Shown piece by piece: positions 1 through 8,446 of a stretch of DNA of 64,000 nucleotides. Positions within the stretch are counted from its first letter, which is position 1. The number at the start of each line of letters is the position of its first letter. The translations under genes and the position numbers were made by a program. Origin of the DNA: Burkholderiales bacterium (GTDB lineage Bacteria; Pseudomonadota; Gammaproteobacteria; Burkholderiales; SG8-41); the NCBI GenBank assembly GCA_019635015.1, contig JAHCAG010000001.1, forward strand, positions 131,244-195,243, read 5' to 3'. The notes under the pieces were generated by a model that did not search any database, was not told where the DNA came from, and saw only the letters and a program-made list of their open reading frames with translations.

Positions 1-584
1 ACAGCTATCGCCGCCGCGTCGTCGCCCGCCATCGGCATGCCCGAACGCGGGCCCTGGCGCTGCGCAGCCTCGGCCATGCGCGCGGCACCGACGGCATTGA
101 AGGCTCGCACGATGCGCGCGCCGGGCAGCAGTTCGGCTGACGCCACCCCGGCGCCTTTTTCGCGCGCCCAGTTGGCGATTTCGCCATCGCGGTTGGGGAA
201 AGGATTGCAGGTGTCGATCACCATCTTGCCCTTGAGCAGACCGCCGAGATCCTTGCCGAGTTGCGGCAACGCGCCATAGGGCACCGAGATCAGCAGGATT
301 TCACCGAAGGCCGCAGCCTCGCGCGGCGTGCCGGCGCGGGCGTTGGCGCCGATGCCCGCTGCGAGCTTTTTGTCGTGCTCGAGGTCGAGCGAGGAAAACA
401 TCACCGTGTGCCCGGCTTTGGCCCAGGACGTGCCCAACGCACTGCCGACACGGCCGGAGCCGATGATGCCGATGCGCTGGGCGGCGGCTTCGGCGGCAAG
501 AACCTGCAGCGGCAGGACGCCTGCGGCGGCGGTGGCTCCCGCTGCGAGCAGGAAACGGCGGCGGTCGGGTCTGGTGATATCCAT
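1..584 (-). CDS. Tat-exported NAD(P)-binding protein, F420-reductase-like (partial, C-terminus outside window)
   Basis: The protein opens with a twin-arginine signal (DRRRFLLAAG) and an Ala-rich hydrophobic stretch ending near VLAAEAAAQ, followed by a Rossmann motif GIIGSGRVGSALG. Later segments (LISVPYGALPQLGKDL, VIDTCNPFPNRDG, ARIVRAFNAVGAARMA) fit the NADP-dependent F420 reductase / ProC-like family (PF03807). The gene runs off the left edge, so the C-terminus is missing. The ATG at 584 was chosen because GGAG lies 9 nt upstream; an in-frame ATG at 599 would add five residues. An exported NADP-binding domain is unusual unless the protein is folded with cofactor before Tat export, which the signal suggests. 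The substrate is unknown. Confidence 0.75.
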   Translation of the reverse strand, partial: MDITRPDRRRFLLAAGATAAAGVLPLQVLAAEAAAQRIGIIGSGRVGSALGTSWAKAGHTVMFSSLDLEHDKKLAAGIGANARAGTPREAAAFGEILLISVPYGALPQLGKDLGGLLKGKMVIDTCNPFPNRDGEIANWAREKGAGVASAELLPGARIVRAFNAVGAARMAEAAQRQGPRSGMPMAGDDAAAIA

Positions 585-684
585 GTCGGCATTCTCCATT
601 AAGGCAGTGGCTGCGGCCCTTCGCACTTGCGCCGGGCCGCAGTGATGGTGGCTTGCGGTTTCCTGCCCCGCATCGTGCGGGTTG

Positions 685-1545
685 TCAGCGCACGATGAGG
701 ACCGGCGCACGTGCCGCGGCCAGGGTTTTCTGGGTCACGGAACCGAGCAGCAGGCTGGTCATGCTGCCACGGCCATGGGAGCCCATCACGATCAGGCCGG
801 CATGATTGCCGCGCGCATGGTCGGCGATGCGTTCGCCCGGATCTCCCGTGACATTCAAGGCCTTGTATTTTACGCCGACCTTGTCCAGCAGCCGTTTCGC
901 CGGCTGCATTGCCCGCTCGTTGTCGGCGCGGCGCTGTTTTTCCAGAATCCTGTCGACCGCAGTCAGCAGCCGGCCCGGCGGCGGGCTGACATGCAACAGC
1001 GTAATGCGGCCCTGCGGCACGAATTGCGCGCGGTGGCGCAACAGGTAAGACACGGCGCGGCGCGTGTAAGCGCTGCCATCAACGGCGACCAGCACTTCGC
1101 CTTTCTCCGGCGGCAGTTGGCCATCGCGGATCACCAGCAATGGCGTCCCGCAGTTGGCGATCACGGCCTGGGTGACCGAGCCGAGCAGCAGGCCCTTTGC
1201 GGCACCGAGGCCGTGGGAACCCATCACGACGAGGTCGGCACCCATGCTTTCGGCATATTCAGGGATCACCTTGCCGGGGTAGCCGGGCTGGCGCAGGGCG
1301 CTGTAGGGGATGCCGCGCTGGTCGAGCAATTTCTTCGCGTTTTTCTGCGCGGCTTCGGCCTCGCTCTGGTAATACGCTTCGACCACGGCGCGACCGACGG
1401 CGGAGGCGGCCCGCGGCGGCACGCGGTAGTGCACATGCAGCAGGATGATTTCGGCATTTTCGAGGCCGGGCCACAGCCGCTCGGCCACATAGCGCACGGC
1501 ATTCAGCGAATGCCTGCTGCCATCGACGGGAAGCAGGATTTTCAT
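685..1545 (-). CDS. Universal stress protein with two UspA domains
   Basis: This 286-residue protein has two UspA domains (about 1-140 and 150-286). Each begins with a beta strand ending in DGS (LLPVDGS, VAVDGS) and ends with the ATP-binding G-x2-G-x9-G(S/T) signature (GSHGLGAAKGLLLGSVTQ and GSHGRGSMTSLLLGSVTQ). Both nucleotide sites look intact, so it is probably an ATP-binding stress protein in the cytoplasm. GGAG precedes the ATG. It stands alone between divergent neighbours. A single-domain relative is at 46178-46654. Confidence 0.93.
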   Translation of the reverse strand: MKILLPVDGSRHSLNAVRYVAERLWPGLENAEIILLHVHYRVPPRAASAVGRAVVEAYYQSEAEAAQKNAKKLLDQRGIPYSALRQPGYPGKVIPEYAESMGADLVVMGSHGLGAAKGLLLGSVTQAVIANCGTPLLVIRDGQLPPEKGEVLVAVDGSAYTRRAVSYLLRHRAQFVPQGRITLLHVSPPPGRLLTAVDRILEKQRRADNERAMQPAKRLLDKVGVKYKALNVTGDPGERIADHARGNHAGLIVMGSHGRGSMTSLLLGSVTQKTLAAARAPVLIVR

Positions 1546-1770
1546 GGTTCTCCTTTGGGTTGTCAGCGGTTCAGGACCGGTCCGCGGCGGGGAGTGATGG
1601 AATCCGTCGTCCGCCTTGTAACCGGCGTTGGAATCGACATGGTGTCTGCAAGTTCCATTTTTGCCGCAGGAATGATCCGGAAATCAGGGTACCATCACCA
1701 ATCAGGCACACGATCAAAAAGTATCATGCCGTCAATTTCCATTCTTCATTCTCCATCACAAGACACCATC

Positions 1771-2205
1771 ATGAACAGCAATTTTGCCCGCCGCATTGCC
1801 GCGATGAACGCGATGTACAAACTGCCCGCTCACGACTGCCCGGTGCTGCCGGAGGACACAGTGGGCCGGCTCACCGGTTTCAAGGCGACGCTGATGGACG
1901 AGGTGCACGAGATCGACGACATTGTCGCACTTGCGAAAAACGGGGCGACGCCGGTCGACATCCTGGTGGCGATGGCCGACCTGCTCGGCGACATCATCGT
2001 CTACTGCCGCTCCGAAGCGCTGAAATACGGCCTGCCGCTGGAGGACGTGCTTGACATCATCATGGACAGCAACGAGAGCAAGCTCGGCGCCGACGGCAAG
2101 CCGATTTATGACGCCAATGGCAAATTCCTCAAGGGGCCCGGTTACTGGAAGCCCGAGCCGAAGATCCGGGACCTGCTGCTGCAGGCGGCGCGCCGGAGCT
2201 GCTGA
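1771..2205 (+). CDS. MazG-like nucleotide pyrophosphohydrolase family protein
   Basis: A 144-residue all-alpha protein. The segment DEVHEIDDIVALAKNG followed by ILVAMADLLGDIIVYCRSEA gives the E-x2-E and later E/D-x2-D metal-binding arrangement of the all-alpha NTP pyrophosphatase (MazG/dUTPase-2) superfamily. The C-terminus (SNESKLGADGKPIYDANGKF) resembles phage and bacterial phosphoribosyl-ATP-pyrophosphohydrolase-like proteins. The ATG at 1771 is preferred; an in-frame ATG at 1726 would add 15 residues that look non-conserved. Neither has a strong ribosome site. Likely role is hydrolysis of an (aberrant) nucleoside triphosphate; the substrate cannot be inferred. Confidence 0.7.
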   Translation: MNSNFARRIAAMNAMYKLPAHDCPVLPEDTVGRLTGFKATLMDEVHEIDDIVALAKNGATPVDILVAMADLLGDIIVYCRSEALKYGLPLEDVLDIIMDSNESKLGADGKPIYDANGKFLKGPGYWKPEPKIRDLLLQAARRSC

Positions 2206-2238
2206 GCAGTCCGGCAGCCGCAGGGGCAGTGCAAGTCC

Positions 2239-3216
2239 TCAGTCAAGCCTGATGTTCGCTGCCTTGATGACTTTTGCCCACTTGGCAAGTTCGCTGCGGA
2301 TGTACTTGCCGAGTTCTTCCGGTGTGCCGCCCTCGGGATCGACGCCGGATTTGCTCAGGAATTCGCGGATGCCGGGGTCACCGAGGGCCTTGCGGAATTC
2401 CTCGTTGAGCCGCGCAACAAGGTTCTGCGGTGTGCCGCGCGGCGCGAGGATGGCATACCACACGCCGGAATCGTAGCCGGGCACGCCGCTTTCGGAAACC
2501 GTCGGAACCTCGGGCATCGTGCCCACGCGTTTGGTGGTGCTTACCGCGATCGCGCGCAGCCGTCCGGCCTGGATATGCCCGACGGAGGCAATCGGAGTTG
2601 CGAACAGCAGCTGCGTCTGCCCCGATATCGTGTCGACAAGCGCCGGTCCGCCGCCCTTGTACGGCACATGCGTGATTTTGATGCCGGTCATCACGTTGAA
2701 CAGTTCATTGGCGAGATGTCCGCCCGAGCCGTTGCCCGAGGAGGCGTAGAGCAGTTCGCCGGGACGTTTTTTGGCGATGGCGATGACTTCCTTGACCGTT
2801 TTCGCCGGCAGCGAGGGATGTGCGACCAGCAGGTAGGCGCCATTGGCGAGCAGTGTCACCGGTTCGAAATCGCGCACCGGGTCGTAGGGAACCTTCGCGT
2901 ACAGCGACGGGTTGACCGCCAGCTGCGCGGTCAACGCCATCACGATCGTGTAACCGTCGGGCGCCGCGCGCGCCGCGGTTTCCATGCCGATGTTGCCGCC
3001 GGCACCGCCGCGGTTGTCGACGATCACCTGCTGTCCGATGTTCTCCGATATCTTGCGGGTCACCGGCCGTGCGATGGTGTCGCTGCCGCCACCCGGCGGG
3101 TAGGGCAGGATCAGCCGCAGCGGTTTCGAGGGGAAGGCCTGGGCGGCCGCGGGCAGTGCGGGCAGAAACACCAGTGCCGCGCCGACGATTGAATATAAGT
3201 ATTTGATTTTAAACAT
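2239..3216 (-). CDS. Tripartite tricarboxylate transporter substrate-binding protein (Bug family)
   Basis: This 325-residue periplasmic binding protein has an N-terminal signal peptide ending near PAAAQA. It carries the Bug-family signature (LRLILPYPPGGGSDTIARP), whose loop binds the carboxylate of the ligand, the VDNRGGAGGNIG motif, and HVPYKGGGPALVD in domain 2. It is an orphan, with no TctA/TctB beside it. AGGAGG lies 8 nt before the ATG. The first codons (MFKIKYLY) are AT-rich and are one copy of the repeated motif described separately. The ligand is unknown; the family binds mono-, di- and tricarboxylates. Confidence 0.95.
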   Translation of the reverse strand: MFKIKYLYSIVGAALVFLPALPAAAQAFPSKPLRLILPYPPGGGSDTIARPVTRKISENIGQQVIVDNRGGAGGNIGMETAARAAPDGYTIVMALTAQLAVNPSLYAKVPYDPVRDFEPVTLLANGAYLLVAHPSLPAKTVKEVIAIAKKRPGELLYASSGNGSGGHLANELFNVMTGIKITHVPYKGGGPALVDTISGQTQLLFATPIASVGHIQAGRLRAIAVSTTKRVGTMPEVPTVSESGVPGYDSGVWYAILAPRGTPQNLVARLNEEFRKALGDPGIREFLSKSGVDPEGGTPEELGKYIRSELAKWAKVIKAANIRLD

Positions 3217-3222
3217 TAATTT
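3190..3222 (-). repeat. AT-rich motif, copy A (inside the start of a Bug gene)
   Basis: On the minus strand the first codons of the 2239-3216 gene read AAAATCAAATACTTATATTC. They match the core CAAATACTTATA seen at 12121-12136 and 20514-20525, and contrast sharply with the GC-rich surroundings. Confidence 0.6.
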
Positions 3223-3255
3223 AACCTCCTCGTAATGACCGGATCGGGCGCTGTC

Positions 3256-4410
3256 TCAATACCGGCCTTGATGTGAACTGATGGCGACTACTGCGCGCGC
3301 GCTGCTGCGGTTGCTCCAGCTGTGGCGCACACCCTTCAACAGGGCCACTTCGCCGGCCCTGAACACGGCTTCGCTGTCGTCCAGCAGCAGCACGAGCTCA
3401 CCCTCGAGGACCACACAATAATCGAAGGTGGAGGTCTTTTGCACGTACGGGTGACGGGCACCGTCATGCCAGGCGGCCGCACCCGGCGAACCCATGGCCG
3501 CAAAAAACATCCGCGCATCGCTCGCGCTGGCCCTGCCCGCCCAGACCGAATCCGGCGGCAGGATGTCGACACGGAACACCGTGCCGCCGTTCTGCGGCTC
3601 CATCGTGCGCGGCAGGTGCAGTGTCTCGTAGACCATTTTTGCCGGGCAGCTCTCGGTGACCCACATGCGCTGGGAGGCGAAGCCGGGACGCGCCGGATCG
3701 AGCAGGACATCGGGGCAGGGGCCGTCGCTGACAATCACGCTTTTGCCGTCGGAAGGACGGTCGATGGTGACGATGCGGCGGTTGAGCCTGATGCCGGCGG
3801 GTGCGGGTTCTGGCGCGAGCGGTTTGTCGTTGCCGGTGGCGGTGCCGACGCCGTCCGGAAAATCGGCGCCGATCATGTCGAAGGCCATCTGTGCGTCGGT
3901 CGGATAGGCCCATTCATGCCAGGCCCCGACCTGGATCACGATGTCGCCGGGCTGCATCAGCACCGTGCCTTCGTCGAGACGCAGTTCGCGGTTGCCGTTG
4001 AGCATCATTCCGTAGTCCACCGTCTGCGTCTTGTGCATCGACGAGGTGTAGAGGCTGTTGCCGCCGCGGTCCCAGGTGCCGCTGGTGCCGGGCCGCAGCT
4101 TCGGCGGATGGTGCGGCACGACTTCCGGATCTTTCGACGGATCGTAGTCGGCGGGGCGCCCCACGCTCTGCACCACGCGAAGGTGGCCGCCGCGGGGTTC
4201 GCCGGGGAAACGGTATTTCAGCAGGCTGTCGTCGGATGTGCCCGAGAGTGCCATCGGCGAATCGTTCCACACCCACAGGTCGGTGTGGCCGCGACCGGCG
4301 GACATTGAAGACGGGTGCGCGTTCGGCGCCGGGCCGTCGATCAGCACGGTGGAACGGCCGGCGGCATCGTTGCCGGCGACGAGGCGGCGGATGGGTTTCA
4401 GGCTGGGCAT
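3256..4410 (-). CDS. Bicupin protein (two tandem cupin domains)
   Basis: The 384-residue protein is an internal duplication. RRLVAGNDAAGRSTVLIDGP (start) matches RRIVTIDRPSDGKSVIVSDG (about residue 210), and TVDYGMMLNGNRELRLDEG with GDIVIQVGAWHEWAYP matches TFDYCVVLEGELVLLLDDSE with GEVALLKGVRHSWSN. The second parts are cupin beta-barrel motifs with candidate metal-binding His (AWHEW, VRHSW). There is no signal peptide. Proteins of this type are often annotated simply as cupin-domain proteins next to aromatic or organic-acid catabolic genes. The reaction is not known. It lies upstream of, and in the same direction as, the Bug gene ending at 2239, so the two may be co-transcribed. Confidence 0.85.
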   Translation of the reverse strand: MPSLKPIRRLVAGNDAAGRSTVLIDGPAPNAHPSSMSAGRGHTDLWVWNDSPMALSGTSDDSLLKYRFPGEPRGGHLRVVQSVGRPADYDPSKDPEVVPHHPPKLRPGTSGTWDRGGNSLYTSSMHKTQTVDYGMMLNGNRELRLDEGTVLMQPGDIVIQVGAWHEWAYPTDAQMAFDMIGADFPDGVGTATGNDKPLAPEPAPAGIRLNRRIVTIDRPSDGKSVIVSDGPCPDVLLDPARPGFASQRMWVTESCPAKMVYETLHLPRTMEPQNGGTVFRVDILPPDSVWAGRASASDARMFFAAMGSPGAAAWHDGARHPYVQKTSTFDYCVVLEGELVLLLDDSEAVFRAGEVALLKGVRHSWSNRSSARAVVAISSHQGRY

Positions 4411-4572
4411 GGCGGTACGCTGGTTTTTCAGGAGAGGAGCCGGCCACAGCCGGCGTTGCGGCGGTCATGATCATGCAAATCCGTCCGCCGGGGTGGCTGG
4501 AATCCAGACTCTGGACAGTCGTAACCGCCGGGGATCGGGCATCATTGGATTTTCCTTTTCCCGAATCCCGAC

Positions 4573-6081
4573 ATGAATGAATCACCTGCCGGCCGCAAAC
4601 CGAATTACACGGAACTGACGCGCGCGCATGCACGCATTCACCGCTACCAGCACCTTGCCGCGATCGTCGGCTGGGACCGCAACGCGATGATGCCGCCGAA
4701 AGGCAATGAAGCCCGCGCAGCTGCCGAAGCCGAACTCTCGGCACTGATCCACCGCGCGCGCACCGACCCGCGCCTCGAAACCTGGCTGGCCGCGGCGGAA
4801 CAGGAATCGCTCGATGACCTGGCCCGCGCCAATCTGCGCGAGATCCGCCGCGACTGGCGTGACGCCAACGCGCTGCCGGAATCGCTGGTGGAGGCGAAGA
4901 CGCTGGCCGGCGCGCGTTGCGAACACGCCTGGCGCAGCCAGCGCCCGGCCAACGACTGGAAGGGTTTTCTCGAAAATTTCCGCCCGGTGGTGAAACTCGC
5001 GCGCGAGGAGGCAAAGCTGCTCGCCGATGACACCGGACTGGCGCCGTACGACGCGCTGATGGACAGGTTCGAGCCCGGCGTGCGCGCCGCCGACATCGAC
5101 CGCATTTTCGGCGCCGTGCGGCAATGGCTGCCCGGGCTGATCGCGCAGGCTCAGGCAAAACAATCCCGGGAACAGGTCATCGTGCCGCAGGGCCCGTTTC
5201 CGGTGGCGGCACAGCGCGCGCTCAACCGCGAGGTGATGGCGCTGCTCGGCTTCGATTTCGAAGCGGGGCGGCTCGACGAAAGCGCGCATCCCTTCAGCGG
5301 CGGCGTGCCCGAGGACGTGCGCCTGACCACGCGTTACCACGAAGGCGATTTTGCGCGCAGCCTGCTCGGCACCATCCACGAGACCGGCCATGCCCGCTAC
5401 GAACAGAACCTGCCGCGGGACTGGCTCGGCCAGCCGGTGGGCACCGCGCGCTCCTACGGCATCCACGAAAGCCAGAGCCTGTCCTTCGAAATGCAGATCG
5501 CGCGCAGCCGGCCCTTCATCGGCCTGCTGGTGCCGCTGCTGAAAAAACATTTCGGTGAGCAGGCGGCTTTCGATGCGGACAATCTCCATCGCTTGTGGAC
5601 CCGCGTGAAACCCGGACTCATCCGCGTCGATGCCGACGAGGTGACCTATCCGGCGCACGTCATCCTGCGCTACGAAATCGAACGGCCGCTGGTCGAAGGC
5701 CTGATCGAGGCCGAAGACATTCCGGCGCTGTGGGATGAAAAGATGCAGGCGCTGCTCGGCCTCGGCACCCGCGGCAACCACCGGGATGGCTGCCTGCAGG
5801 ACGTGCACTGGACCGAAGGCGCCTTCGGTTATTTTCCGAGTTACACGCTGGGCGCGATGTACGCCGCGCAGTGGTTCGCGGCGATGCGCCTGCAGACGCC
5901 GGATCTTGATGCGCGCATCGGCCGCGGTGACCTCGCACCGGTGTTCGACTGGCTGAACGGCAACGTCTGGTCACGGGGCAGCCTGTGGGCGACGCCGGAA
6001 CTGGTGCAGCGTGCCAGCGGCGAAGCGCTCAACCCCCGGCACTTCCGCGACCACCTCGAGCGGCGTTACCTGCAGGAGTAA
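4573..6081 (+). CDS. Carboxypeptidase Taq (M32) metallopeptidase
   Basis: This 502-residue cytoplasmic zinc carboxypeptidase has the family's normal length. The zinc motif HETGH is at residues 269-273 (within GTIHETGHARYEQ), and the M32-specific HESQS follows at 298-302. The N-terminus (LAAIVGWDRNAMMPPKGNEAR) and C-terminal motifs (DVHWTEGAFGYFPSYTLG) also match M32. It removes C-terminal residues from peptides, with broad specificity in the family. It ends 12 bp from the convergent GDT1 gene. Confidence 0.95.
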   Translation: MNESPAGRKPNYTELTRAHARIHRYQHLAAIVGWDRNAMMPPKGNEARAAAEAELSALIHRARTDPRLETWLAAAEQESLDDLARANLREIRRDWRDANALPESLVEAKTLAGARCEHAWRSQRPANDWKGFLENFRPVVKLAREEAKLLADDTGLAPYDALMDRFEPGVRAADIDRIFGAVRQWLPGLIAQAQAKQSREQVIVPQGPFPVAAQRALNREVMALLGFDFEAGRLDESAHPFSGGVPEDVRLTTRYHEGDFARSLLGTIHETGHARYEQNLPRDWLGQPVGTARSYGIHESQSLSFEMQIARSRPFIGLLVPLLKKHFGEQAAFDADNLHRLWTRVKPGLIRVDADEVTYPAHVILRYEIERPLVEGLIEAEDIPALWDEKMQALLGLGTRGNHRDGCLQDVHWTEGAFGYFPSYTLGAMYAAQWFAAMRLQTPDLDARIGRGDLAPVFDWLNGNVWSRGSLWATPELVQRASGEALNPRHFRDHLERRYLQE

Positions 6082-6093
6082 GCCGCACCCCGT

Positions 6094-6669
6094 TCAGAAG
6101 CCGAGCAGGCTGCCGGCACCGAGCAGCGTGGCGATGCCGAGCAGGGCAAAGACCGCGGCGGCAATGCGATGCACCGTCGCCACCGGCATCCGGTGGGCAA
6201 TGCGGTCGCCAAGCAGCACCGCGGGGACGTTGGCGATCATCATGCCCAGCGTGGTGCCGATCACCACGGCTGAGAAGGCCTGGTACTGCGCGGCGAGGGC
6301 CACCGTCGCGATCTGGGTCTTGTCACCCATTTCGGCGAGAAAGAATGCGACCAGCGTGCAGCCGAACACGCCGAGCTTCACGAAGCGCGCATCCTCCGCG
6401 TCGAGCCTGTCGGGGATCAGGATCCAGACCGCCATGGCGAGGAAAGACAGCCCGAGAATCCAGCGCAATGCCTCCGGCCCGATCAACAGCGTGATCCAGT
6501 TGCCGACCGCGCCCGCCAGCGCATGATTGGCCAGCGTGGCCACCAGGATGCCGGCGATGATCGGCCACGGCCTGCGGAATTTTGCGGCGAGCAGAAAGGA
6601 CAGCAACTGCGTCTTGTCGCCGATTTCGGCGAGGGCGACGATGCCGGTGGAGATGAGGAAGGCTTCCAA
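6094..6669 (-). CDS. GDT1/TMEM165 (UPF0016) family cation (Mn2+) exporter
   Basis: A 191-residue membrane protein with six predicted helices in two repeats. Each repeat carries the family signature E-x-G-D-K-T (residues 15-20 AEIGDKTQ and 113-118 AEMGDKTQ). Family members export Mn2+ or exchange Ca2+/Mn2+ for protons at the inner membrane. The start codon is TTG at 6669, preceded by AGGAG at 7 nt. A yybP-ykoY manganese riboswitch lies just upstream, which strongly supports manganese efflux as its role. Confidence 0.93.
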   Translation of the reverse strand: MEAFLISTGIVALAEIGDKTQLLSFLLAAKFRRPWPIIAGILVATLANHALAGAVGNWITLLIGPEALRWILGLSFLAMAVWILIPDRLDAEDARFVKLGVFGCTLVAFFLAEMGDKTQIATVALAAQYQAFSAVVIGTTLGMMIANVPAVLLGDRIAHRMPVATVHRIAAAVFALLGIATLLGAGSLLGF

Positions 6670-6734
6670 ACGGTTGCTCCTGGGCCGGGAGAAGACGGAT
6701 GACCACGCCGCTCCCCGGCCGTTGCGGAGGCAGC

Positions 6735-6838
6735 ATGGTCAAAGGTCTTGCCAGGTTCACGAACCGCCTGCGCCATGGCCGGATGGCCAAGCATGTTGAC
6801 GCAGGCACCTCCCGGGAGGGCGGCTACTCCCCGATGAC
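6735..6838 (-). ncRNA. yybP-ykoY manganese riboswitch
   Basis: The minus strand upstream of the GDT1 gene contains the conserved yybP-ykoY blocks in order: GGGGAGTAGC (6823-6832), GTCAACATGCTTGGC (centre about 6795), and GCAAGACCTTTGAC (6738-6751). GTCA at the 5' side can pair with TGAC at the 3' side to close the P1 stem. Between aptamer and start codon, GGCCGGGGAG pairs with CTCCCGGCC immediately 5' of the AGGAG ribosome site, which could be the expression platform. Mn2+ binding would be expected to open translation of the exporter. Confidence 0.85.
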
Positions 6839-6888
6839 GGCGCGATTCTACCCGTGCGCCGGTTGCCAGTCCATGCGCGCAGCGGCGG

Positions 6889-7278
6889 TCAGGGGTAAAT
6901 GCGCCGCGCGATCCGCAACAGCAGCGGTCCGGCAAGGCGCGAGATCGCGTGGCGGTGGCGCGCGAACTGCCGGTAGGCGAATGCCAGCAGCGGCTGCAGT
7001 GCGGGACGCGACAGCAGCCAGGCCCCCAGTGTCAGGTCGGCGCGGCGGTACGCTTCAGCGAAAACCGCGGGGCCGCGCAGCAGCGTGTGGTCGGCGAGGC
7101 GGGCATGGATGCTGGCCAGCGCCGCATCGCAGGTGATGCCGTGGGATGACTCGCGGTAGCCCTGCGCGGTGACATCGACAAAGCGCAGCAGGCCGCGGCG
7201 GTTGCGCGCGCGCAGCACATGGATTTCCGCCAGACACAGCGGACAGCGTCCGTCGAAATAGATCGTCAGGGTTTCCAT
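6889..7278 (-). CDS. DCC-family thiol-disulfide oxidoreductase-like protein (DUF393)
   Basis: A 129-residue protein that begins METLTIYFDGRCPLC, the DxxCxxC signature that names the DCC (DUF393/YuxK) family, with candidate redox cysteines at 12 and 15. The ATG at 7278 starts right at the domain; it overlaps the 3' end of the upstream flavoprotein gene by 13 bp, so the two are translationally coupled. The family is proposed, not proven, to have thiol-disulfide exchange activity. Confidence 0.85.
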   Translation of the reverse strand: METLTIYFDGRCPLCLAEIHVLRARNRRGLLRFVDVTAQGYRESSHGITCDAALASIHARLADHTLLRGPAVFAEAYRRADLTLGAWLLSRPALQPLLAFAYRQFARHRHAISRLAGPLLLRIARRIYP

Positions 7279-8255
7279 CGGCCATCGATGATGGTCTGCG
7301 CGATCGCGTGTCCGCTGTCGAAGGCGCACTCGACCCTTGCGCCCAGTGCCCAGTCACCGCCGAGGAACAGCCTGCCGTCGCGACTGGCGAGACAGGGGCG
7401 GCCGAGTGCCTTCACCGTGCGTGCGTAGCGCCAGCGGTGGGCGATGGCCTGCCCGACCCTCGGCATTGCATTACCGAGTATCCGCCGCACCGCCTCGACC
7501 AGCAGCACCGCCACCGGTTCGCGCTCAAGTTCGAGATGGCGGCTGCTCCAGTCCGCTGTGGCGTGGGCGACCCAGCATTCCCTTGCGGCGTCGCGGCCGG
7601 GCTTCGAATTGTTGCGGCCGAGCCATGACAGTGTTTCCGGATCGGTTTGCAGCACATCGGGTACTCCGGCAACAGGGGCTGCGAACAGAAGCATCAATGC
7701 CCAGCATGGCGCCATGGTCACGCCATCCAGCGCCTGCGCGATGTCGCGTTCGGCGCCGAACAACTGCCGTGCCTGCGGCACCGGAACCGTGCTGACCACG
7801 ATGTCGAAAAATTCGCCCGCCACATTCCCCGCCGTGCGGACGCGCCAGCCGGCACCTTCGCGTTCCACCGCAGTGACCTCGCAGGCGGCGCGCAGCTCAA
7901 GTCCTGCGGCCAGCGGTTCAACCAGTGCGTTCATGCCCGGCGTCCCGGTGATCCAGTCCTCCGCCGCGGGATCGATTCCCGGTGTTGTTGCCGGACGCCA
8001 TTGCGCCGCGGCGCCGCTTTCGATGATTGCGGCCAGCGTTGAGCGGAAGACGGCGCCATGCGCGGTCACGTACTGCGCGCCATGATCGAAGCGGATGCCG
8101 CCGTCGAGCCGGCGCGTGGCTAGCCGGCCGCCGGGGCCGCGACCCTTGTCGAGAACCACGGGCCTGGCGCCGGCGTTCTGCAGCGCGCGGGCGCAGGCAA
8201 GGCCGGCCATGCCGGCACCGATGACGGCGATTGTCGGGAAGGACTGATTCGGCAT
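7266..8255 (-). CDS. Renalase-like NAD(P)/FAD-dependent amine oxidase family protein
   Basis: This 329-residue flavoprotein has the FAD-binding GAGMAG at residues 13-18 followed by VVLDKGRGPGGRLATRR, the second dinucleotide-binding motif typical of bacterial renalase-like proteins. The conserved GGIRFDHGAQY and the C-terminal GRLFLGGDWALGARVECAFDSG (FAD-contact motif) are present. Bacterial renalases oxidise alpha- or beta-anomer isomers of NAD(P)H back to NAD(P)+. Operon partner of the DCC gene, which it overlaps by 13 bp. Confidence 0.88.
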   Translation of the reverse strand: MPNQSFPTIAVIGAGMAGLACARALQNAGARPVVLDKGRGPGGRLATRRLDGGIRFDHGAQYVTAHGAVFRSTLAAIIESGAAAQWRPATTPGIDPAAEDWITGTPGMNALVEPLAAGLELRAACEVTAVEREGAGWRVRTAGNVAGEFFDIVVSTVPVPQARQLFGAERDIAQALDGVTMAPCWALMLLFAAPVAGVPDVLQTDPETLSWLGRNNSKPGRDAARECWVAHATADWSSRHLELEREPVAVLLVEAVRRILGNAMPRVGQAIAHRWRYARTVKALGRPCLASRDGRLFLGGDWALGARVECAFDSGHAIAQTIIDGRWKP

Positions 8256-8446
8256 TGTTTGCGGCGTTTCTGCGGGTTCAGGCCGGCGATACTACAGACA
8301 TTCGATGCCGGCGTGCCCACGCTGCACGCGCGCGTCGTGCTGTCCAAGACAGGCGGCTTGCCGATCGCTGCGGCAGGCTGGTGGCACGCTGCTGCAGATG
8401 TGATCTGAATAGAATGAGCAACATCTTCAACAGGAGCCAAAAAATC

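Noticed and set aside
682..1770. N-terminal extension of the MazG-like gene back to 682
   Set aside because: The extension is antisense to the universal stress protein gene; the family similarity begins at the ATG at 1771.
4582..5808. 408-codon minus-strand frame opposite the M32 peptidase
   Set aside because: No motif and no ribosome site; the plus strand has a full carboxypeptidase with both zinc motifs.
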